Part shown: one piece after another, positions 1 to 5,936 of the stretch
How the letters are laid out: every line of letters starts with the position of its first letter
Position numbering within the stretch: position 1 is the stretch's first letter
NCBI GenBank assembly: GCA_021781185.1
Contig: JAJXXI010000290.1
Coordinates: 1 to 5,936, forward strand
Direction: 5' to 3'
Source of the DNA: a bacterium
Lineage (GTDB): Bacteria > Verrucomicrobiota > Verrucomicrobiia > Limisphaerales > UBA11358
Length of the DNA stretch: 5,936 bases
The notes under the pieces: generated by a model
The model's database searches: none
Told to the model about the DNA's origin: nothing
What the model saw: the letters and a program-made list of their open reading frames with translations, nothing else
Made by a program: the position numbers and the translations under genes

Positions 1-1
1 T

Positions 2-244
2 GCCTATGGTGTTTCGGCGTATGAATTGCTGACCAATCGCAAGCCGTTTCCAGGGGATTCCCCGGCGGAAATTTTGGCGGCACAGATGCAGCCTTCCGGA
101 CCGGTTCCGCTTCGCCAACATAATTCTGACGTTCCCCCAGCCTTGGAACGGACCGTCCTCAAATGTCTGGAGCGAGATCCAGATCGCCGTTATCCCTTCA
201 GCGGCGTCATGTTGCGCGATCTGCAAAATGCCCTCTACGTCTAA
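2..244 (+). CDS. Ser/Thr protein kinase, C-terminal end (5' truncated)
   Basis: This is the last 80 codons of a Hanks-type (eukaryotic-like) Ser/Thr kinase; the gene begins before the window. The visible part is the C-lobe. It opens with AYGVSAYELLTNRKPFPGDS, matching subdomain IX, where families usually read 'aLGv.lYEmltGr.PF.g'. It continues through PPALERTVLKCLERDPDRRY, the subdomain XI signature with its conserved Arg, and ends in the last C-lobe helix (MLRDLQNALYV). The ATP-binding loop, catalytic HRD Asp and DFG lie upstream and cannot be seen. The protein stops almost exactly at the end of the kinase fold, so it has no C-terminal PASTA, TPR, WD40 or membrane anchor; any sensor or anchor would have to be N-terminal. 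Such kinases phosphorylate protein Ser/Thr residues, but the substrate cannot be inferred. The next gene is 544 bases away and gives no functional link. The family call is firm; kinase activity is unverified because the catalytic residues are out of view. Confidence 0.9.
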   Translation, partial: AYGVSAYELLTNRKPFPGDSPAEILAAQMQPSGPVPLRQHNSDVPPALERTVLKCLERDPDRRYPFSGVMLRDLQNALYV

Positions 245-308
245 AACGTCAGGGCTGCTGAAGTGTTCGAGCATCGTTCTGATTTCTGGCTTCGTTGGCG
301 TTATTGAT

Positions 309-322
309 CACATGAACATGTG
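309..322. promoter_or_regulatory. 14-bp perfect palindrome, operator-like
   Basis: CACATGAACATGTG is a perfect 6-bp inverted repeat around a 2-bp centre. Two-fold symmetry of this size is typical of a site for a dimeric DNA-binding protein, and the stem is too tightly spaced to be a good RNA hairpin. It lies 65 bases after the kinase stop and about 480 bases before nrdJ, so neither gene is an obvious target. No regulator family can be assigned from the sequence, and a chance palindrome is possible. Confidence 0.3.
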
Positions 323-333
323 TCGGGCATAAC

Positions 334-359
334 TGCATGGCGGGCACTTTTGCCATGCA
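334..359. repeat. 8-bp inverted repeat (hairpin TGCATGGC / GCCATGCA)
   Basis: The arms at 334-341 and 352-359 are perfect reverse complements and enclose a 10-base loop. As RNA this would be a stable short hairpin. No T-run follows it (the next bases are CGAACCGCC), so it does not look like an intrinsic terminator. It starts 12 bases after the 309-322 palindrome. Possible roles are a 3' end stabilised by a hairpin for the kinase mRNA, or a protein-binding site; the sequence does not decide between them. Confidence 0.35.
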
Positions 360-618
360 CGAACCGCCTCTGTCATTTCACCATAAACAGCGGTGAGCCT
401 TTGAACCTGAGCCATGATGTTGATCATCAAAATAATGCTCCTCAGTGGAGCCTGTTTTGCCCGATTTTTGCCCGTCTTTTACCGGCGAGAAAACGACTGG
501 TTTTTGCTTCCTTTTTGCCGAAATTGTTGACCCGCTGGATTGAGGCAGCGAAGTGGATTTTATTGATTTTGCTTGGGAATATCGTTGTCGTAACTTTTTT
601 GCAAAATTTCCTTGAAGG

Positions 619-634
619 CCACAATATATGGTGT
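619..634. promoter_or_regulatory. Candidate NrdR box upstream of nrdJ
   Basis: CCACAATATATGGTGT matches 14 of 16 positions of the published NrdR consensus acaCwAtATaTwGtgt as I recall it, including all the most conserved ones; it differs only at positions 1 and 12. NrdR is the zinc-ribbon/ATP-cone repressor that controls ribonucleotide reductase genes in most bacteria, so a near-consensus box before an RNR gene fits well. It lies 154 bases before the nrdJ ATG, which implies a long leader. A weak sigma-70-like pair overlaps it: TTGCAA at 599-604 and CAATAT at 622-627, 17 bases apart. If that pair is used, NrdR binding would block the promoter. The match is seen in the sequence; regulation by NrdR is inferred. 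Confidence 0.65.
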
Positions 635-650
635 CAGGATGGCTGCCGTT

Positions 651-666
651 CCCCAATTAGTGGGGG
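651..666. promoter_or_regulatory. Possible second, degenerate NrdR box / GC hairpin
   Basis: This is a dyad with CCCC and GGGG arms around AATTAGT. It begins exactly 16 bases after the end of the 619-634 box, giving 32 bases centre to centre (three helical turns), the usual spacing of tandem NrdR boxes. Sequence agreement is poor: 8 of 16 consensus positions, with the central AT step lost. As RNA, 649-654 (TTCCCC) can pair with 663-668 (GGGGAA), and T6 follows at 674-679, so it could instead be a weak attenuator-like hairpin in the nrdJ leader. The spacing favours a NrdR half of a pair, while the sequence does not. Confidence 0.3.
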
Positions 667-775
667 AATTCAATTTTTTAGAAATCCCGTTTTTCTTGGA
701 AAATTGGTTGTTTTTCAGCTCCGGGGATGTTTCCGTCTCATTCGAAACTAGCCGGATTAATGTCAGAATTAAACT

Positions 776-781
776 AAAAGG
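776..781 (+). promoter_or_regulatory. Ribosome binding site of nrdJ
   Basis: AAAAGG lies 7 bases before the ATG at 789, a good Shine-Dalgarno position. This supports 789 as the start over an in-frame TTG at 612. Starting at 612 would add 59 residues of unconserved sequence and would put the NrdR-like box inside the coding region. Confidence 0.6.
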
Positions 782-788
782 TCACACC

Positions 789-3872
<3,084 letters not shown>

Positions 3873-3896
3873 GAAATTTTACTACTTATCCATAAC

Positions 3897-3933
3897 AAGG
3901 AGGCTCGGAATTGACGTTCCGGGCCTTCTTTTT
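3897..3933 (+). terminator. Intrinsic terminator of nrdJ
   Basis: A 14-bp stem (3897-3910 with 3917-3930, 12 Watson-Crick pairs and 2 G-T pairs) closes a 6-base loop, TTGACG. It is followed by a T-run (TTCTTTTTG) that overlaps the stem base. It begins 25 bases after the nrdJ stop. The reverse strand has no T-run after the stem, so it acts in one direction. It separates nrdJ from korA, implying independent transcription. Confidence 0.9.
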
Positions 3934-3955
3934 GTCGGTTTTGCCTCTGGAGTGC

Positions 3956-3985
3956 CGGACATACTTTTACATCGTCCCTTATATT
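3956..3985 (+). promoter_or_regulatory. Weak sigma-70-like promoter candidate
   Basis: CGGACA (3956-3961, 4 of 6 to TTGACA) and TATATT (3980-3985, 5 of 6 to TATAAT) are 18 bases apart, just after the nrdJ terminator. korA must have a promoter somewhere in this gap if the terminator is efficient. This site is about 300 bases from the korA start, which would mean a long leader, and no better pair is evident nearer to korA. Similar matches occur by chance, so the call is tentative. Confidence 0.2.
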
Positions 3986-4110
3986 TCGAAGCGAGAAGGT
4001 TAGTCGTATTGCAGTGCCAGTCCGCGTCCGCGCTGGGGGGATGCGTTTCAAATCCTGGCGCAGGCTCTGGCGCAAACGGCTCTCGGTGCGGGCGCGCTCC
4101 TCGGTTTTCC

Positions 4111-4167
4111 ACGGTCAATCAGGACAAGTTCGTCGGCTGCGAGTTGTGCTGGTGGAGGTGCCGGTGA
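4111..4167 (+). pseudogene. Possible relic of a 4Fe-4S ferredoxin-type gene
   Basis: In the same frame as korA the sequence reads TVNQDKFVGCELCWWRCR and then a TGA. This fits the 4Fe-4S pattern C-x2-C-x2-C-x3-C (as in '..KCvGCelC...C') except that the first Cys is Phe; TTC is one base from the Cys codon TGC. The residue after the last Cys is Arg instead of the usual Pro, and the frame closes at once. Ferredoxin-type proteins (KorD-like or PreA-like) are common neighbours of korA, so a decayed one here is plausible. No start codon with a ribosome binding site, and no second cluster, can be recognised. The resemblance is short and may be accidental. If real, the fragment is not functional. Confidence 0.25.
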
Positions 4168-4290
4168 TACTCCAGATGTGCAACTCATCGCGGGGGAGGG
4201 TAAGTTTTTTGCATGTGATGGATAAAAGAAATCAAGGATTTGGCAATAGACGGTGAGCGGAGATACGAGGAATCGGGAATCTATTAATCA

Positions 4291-5936
4291 ATGAGTGAAG
4301 ATTTGATTATAGGCATTGCCGGTTCCGGTGGCGACGGCGTGATTTCGGCGGGTGAATCGCTGATCACGGCGGCCGCGTTGGAAGGTTATCATTGCGTCAT
4401 GACCAAGAGCTTCGGCTCGCAGATCCGCGGCGGCGAGGCTTCCTGCCGGCTGCGGCTGGCGACCCAAACTGTGCTCAATCCCAACGGTCCGCTCGATGTG
4501 GCGGTGGCGCTCAACTGGGATGATTTCCGCCGGTTCGGCGCGGAACTTCCGGTTGAAGCCGCGACCATTGTGATATACGAGAGCAATACCGGCGTTGCGC
4601 CCGACAAGCTGCCCTTGCAGGGTGTGAAACCGGCGGTGGTCTTCAGCGTGCCGATCACCGAGATGGCCGCGAAACATGCCGGCACTGACAAGGCCAAGAA
4701 CATCGTCATCGCCGGTTTGCTGGCGGGCTGGTTCGGCATCGGTCGGGAAAGCATGCTGGTGGGCATCCGCAAAAAGTTTGCCAAGAAGGGTGCCGCTGTG
4801 GTGGAAGGAAACGTCCGGGCATTTCAGGCCGGACTTGATTTCGCCGAGGCGAACCCGCTGAAGGAAGACCGCAAGCTATCCGCTCCGCAATCCCGCAGCG
4901 AGACCAAGCTGCTGACCGATGGCAATGACATGTGCGCGGCGGCGGCGATCTTTGCCGGCTGCACCTTTTTCGGCGGCTATCCCATTACGCCTTCGACGGA
5001 GATCATGCAATTTCTCGACCGCGAAATTTGGAAATATGGTGGAACCGTCCTTCAGGCGGAGGATGAAATCGCGGGCATCGGTGCCGTCGTGGGCGCTTCA
5101 TTCGCCGGTAAAAAAGCAATGACCGCCACCTCCGGTCCCGGCATGTCGCTCAAGACCGAAATGCTCGGGCTGGCGAGCCTCGCCGAACTGCCGCTGGTGT
5201 GCGTCAATGTCCAACGCGGCGGCCCATCCACAGGCATGCCGACCAAGGCCGAGCAATCAGACCTGTTTCAGGCGGCCTTTTCCGCCCATGGTGATTGTCT
5301 GCGCCCCGTGCTGGCACCGACGAGTGTTGGTGACATGTTTGCCATCACGGTGGAAGCATTCAATTTGGCAGAGTATTACCAGACGCCCGTCATCGTGCTG
5401 TCGGATCAGGAAATTGCCCAGCGCAAGGAGACCGTTGATCCGATTGACACCGCGAAATTCCAGATCATCGAGCGGCGGCATCCGGTCGGGCCGGAGTTGA
5501 CGAATTACACGCGGTTCAAGCTGACCGAATCCGGCATCAGCCCGATCAGCCACCCCGGCATGCCCGGCGGCAACTATCTTGCGGCCGGCATTGAACACAA
5601 TGAAATGGGCCGCCCCACCGCCAGCGGCGAGATGCACGCGCGCATGAATGAGAAGCGGTTCAACAAATTCAATCCGCTGAAGAGCCGCCGCGATTTGTTC
5701 ACTGTGGAAGGCGACCCGGAAGCGCCCATCGGCATGGTGAGCTGGGGCAGCGTGGCCGGCGTGGCCCGCGAGGCGCTGCGGCTGGCTCAGGCGGAGGGTT
5801 TGCAGGTGAAACTGCTCGTGCCCCGGCTGCTTTATCCGGTGGCCGAGCCGGTCTATCAGGACTTCTTCGCGTCCGTCCAGCGCGGCTTGTTCATCGAGCA
5901 ATCCCATCAGGCACAACTCTATCGCATCGTGCGGAT
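4291..5936 (+). CDS. korA: 2-oxoacid:ferredoxin oxidoreductase, alpha subunit (gamma-alpha fusion), 3' truncated
   Basis: The reading frame stays open to the window end (548 codons), probably lacking only the last 60-80 residues. With KorB, enzymes of this family convert a 2-oxoacid plus CoA to acyl-CoA and CO2 and pass two electrons to ferredoxin; 2-oxoglutarate is the commonest substrate, but specificity cannot be read here. The gamma domain (about 1-185) opens with IGIAGSGGDGV (7-17) and TKSFGSQIRGGEASCRLRL (38-56). The thiamine-diphosphate (Pyr-type) alpha domain (about 205-430) carries GGYPITPSTEI (228-238), the acidic EDE at 257-259, SGPGMSL (281-287) and VQRGGPSTGMPTKAEQSDL (307-325). 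A third domain starts near 478 (APIGMVSWGS). No CxxC iron-sulfur motif is present, as expected since KorB carries the cluster. The start is the first ATG after an in-frame TAA at 4285-4287. The Shine-Dalgarno is poor: GGGAA at 4275-4279, 11 bases upstream. korB should follow. Confidence 0.95.
   Translation, partial: MSEDLIIGIAGSGGDGVISAGESLITAAALEGYHCVMTKSFGSQIRGGEASCRLRLATQTVLNPNGPLDVAVALNWDDFRRFGAELPVEAATIVIYESNTGVAPDKLPLQGVKPAVVFSVPITEMAAKHAGTDKAKNIVIAGLLAGWFGIGRESMLVGIRKKFAKKGAAVVEGNVRAFQAGLDFAEANPLKEDRKLSAPQSRSETKLLTDGNDMCAAAAIFAGCTFFGGYPITPSTEIMQFLDREIWKYGGTVLQAEDEIAGIGAVVGASFAGKKAMTATSGPGMSLKTEMLGLASLAELPLVCVNVQRGGPSTGMPTKAEQSDLFQAAFSAHGDCLRPVLAPTSVGDMFAITVEAFNLAEYYQTPVIVLSDQEIAQRKETVDPIDTAKFQIIERRHPVGPELTNYTRFKLTESGISPISHPGMPGGNYLAAGIEHNEMGRPTASGEMHARMNEKRFNKFNPLKSRRDLFTVEGDPEAPIGMVSWGSVAGVAREALRLAQAEGLQVKLLVPRLLYPVAEPVYQDFFASVQRGLFIEQSHQAQLYRIVR

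Larger units (their letters stand above)
245..618. other. Intergenic stretch between kinase gene and nrdJ regulatory region
   Basis: I see no credible gene here. Open frames exist on both strands, but they lack ribosome binding sites and family motifs and cross T-rich low-complexity sequence. What the stretch holds is a series of small dyads. There is a weak bulged hairpin at 256-273, a 14-bp palindrome at 309-322, and an 8-bp stem at 334-359. A 5-bp stem at 437-451 (GCTCC/GGAGC) is followed by TTTT at 455-458. A perfect 10-bp palindrome, TTTTGCAAAA, lies at 597-606. TTTTGCCCG occurs twice with an 11-base period (455-463 and 466-474) inside a T-rich tract reaching to about 518. The 437-458 element is the best candidate for a terminator of the kinase transcript, but it is weak and nearly 200 bases past the stop codon. 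Confidence 0.6.
3935..4290. other. Intergenic stretch between nrdJ terminator and korA
   Basis: No intact gene is supported here. The two ends are AT-richer, while the middle (about 4017-4200) is GC-rich and looks like coding DNA broken by stops in every forward frame. It includes a tandem TCCGCG pair (4021-4032) and the 8-mer CTGGCGCA twice with a 12-base period (4055-4062 and 4067-4074), a spacing that preserves codon phase. A ferredoxin-like motif at 4111-4161 is described separately. In the korA frame, an open run of 22 codons (4219-4284) ends at TAA 4285-4287, only 3 bases before the korA ATG. Together these could be the remains of an upstream operon gene, or chance. Confidence 0.5.

Noticed and set aside
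378..656. 92-codon minus-strand frame in the kinase-nrdJ gap
   Set aside because: It has no ribosome binding site and no family resemblance, its composition follows the T-rich plus strand, and it runs across the operator-like palindrome.
320..751. 143-codon plus-strand frame with a hydrophobic, membrane-like stretch
   Set aside because: The hydrophobic run comes from T-rich DNA. The frame starts at a GTG without a ribosome binding site and overlaps the NrdR-like box and leader.
612..788. N-terminal extension of nrdJ from an in-frame TTG
   Set aside because: The added 59 residues do not resemble RNR sequence and would place the NrdR-like site inside the gene. The ATG at 789 has a well-placed AAAAGG.
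245..788. Cobalamin riboswitch before a B12-dependent enzyme
   Set aside because: I looked for the B12-box type motif and the long conserved fold and found neither. Such switches also more often control the B12-independent alternative enzyme.
4021..4080. tRNA-like T-arm (GTTTCAAATCC-type sequence)
   Set aside because: No 7-bp acceptor stem, anticodon arm or matching T-stem can be built around it; the resemblance is limited to the loop.
5257..5916. 219-codon open frame on the minus strand inside korA
   Set aside because: It lies opposite conserved korA domains and has no recognisable motif; it is explained by codon bias of the sense gene.

Overview
The window looks like ordinary bacterial chromosome, moderately GC-rich in its genes and AT-rich in the first long intergenic gap. 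It carries the 3' end of a Hanks-type Ser/Thr kinase gene, a complete gene for a vitamin B12-dependent (class II) ribonucleotide reductase, and the first ~548 codons of a 2-oxoacid:ferredoxin oxidoreductase alpha subunit. All three are on the + strand. The ~1030-residue NrdJ with a TSCPD domain and a C-terminal zinc ribbon, next to a eukaryotic-like kinase and a gamma-alpha fused KorA, would suit a Verrucomicrobiota/PVC-type bacterium. That placement is inferred from family architecture and was not tested.

Layout. 2-244: kinase C-lobe, cut by the window start. 245-788: a 544-base gap with several small dyads and T-rich tracts. It also holds a 16-bp palindrome at 619-634 that closely resembles an NrdR box, with a weaker dyad at 651-666 spaced exactly as tandem NrdR boxes usually are. 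789-3872: nrdJ, with a good ribosome binding site and a strong intrinsic terminator 25 bases after its stop. 3935-4290: a 356-base gap whose GC-rich middle contains a ferredoxin-like cysteine motif broken by a missing cysteine and a stop, possibly the relic of a gene once upstream of korA. 4291 to the end: korA, running off the window; its partner korB would be expected just downstream.

The genes do not form one pathway. nrdJ appears to be its own transcription unit, with an upstream repressor-like site and its own terminator; it makes deoxyribonucleotides with adenosylcobalamin and needs no oxygen. KorA belongs to CoA- and ferredoxin-linked 2-oxoacid metabolism and probably starts a separate operon. 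I found no mobile element, CRISPR array, tRNA, rRNA or convincing new system. The points most worth a second look are the NrdR-like operator pair, the possible ferredoxin relic before korA, and the paired dyads after the kinase gene.
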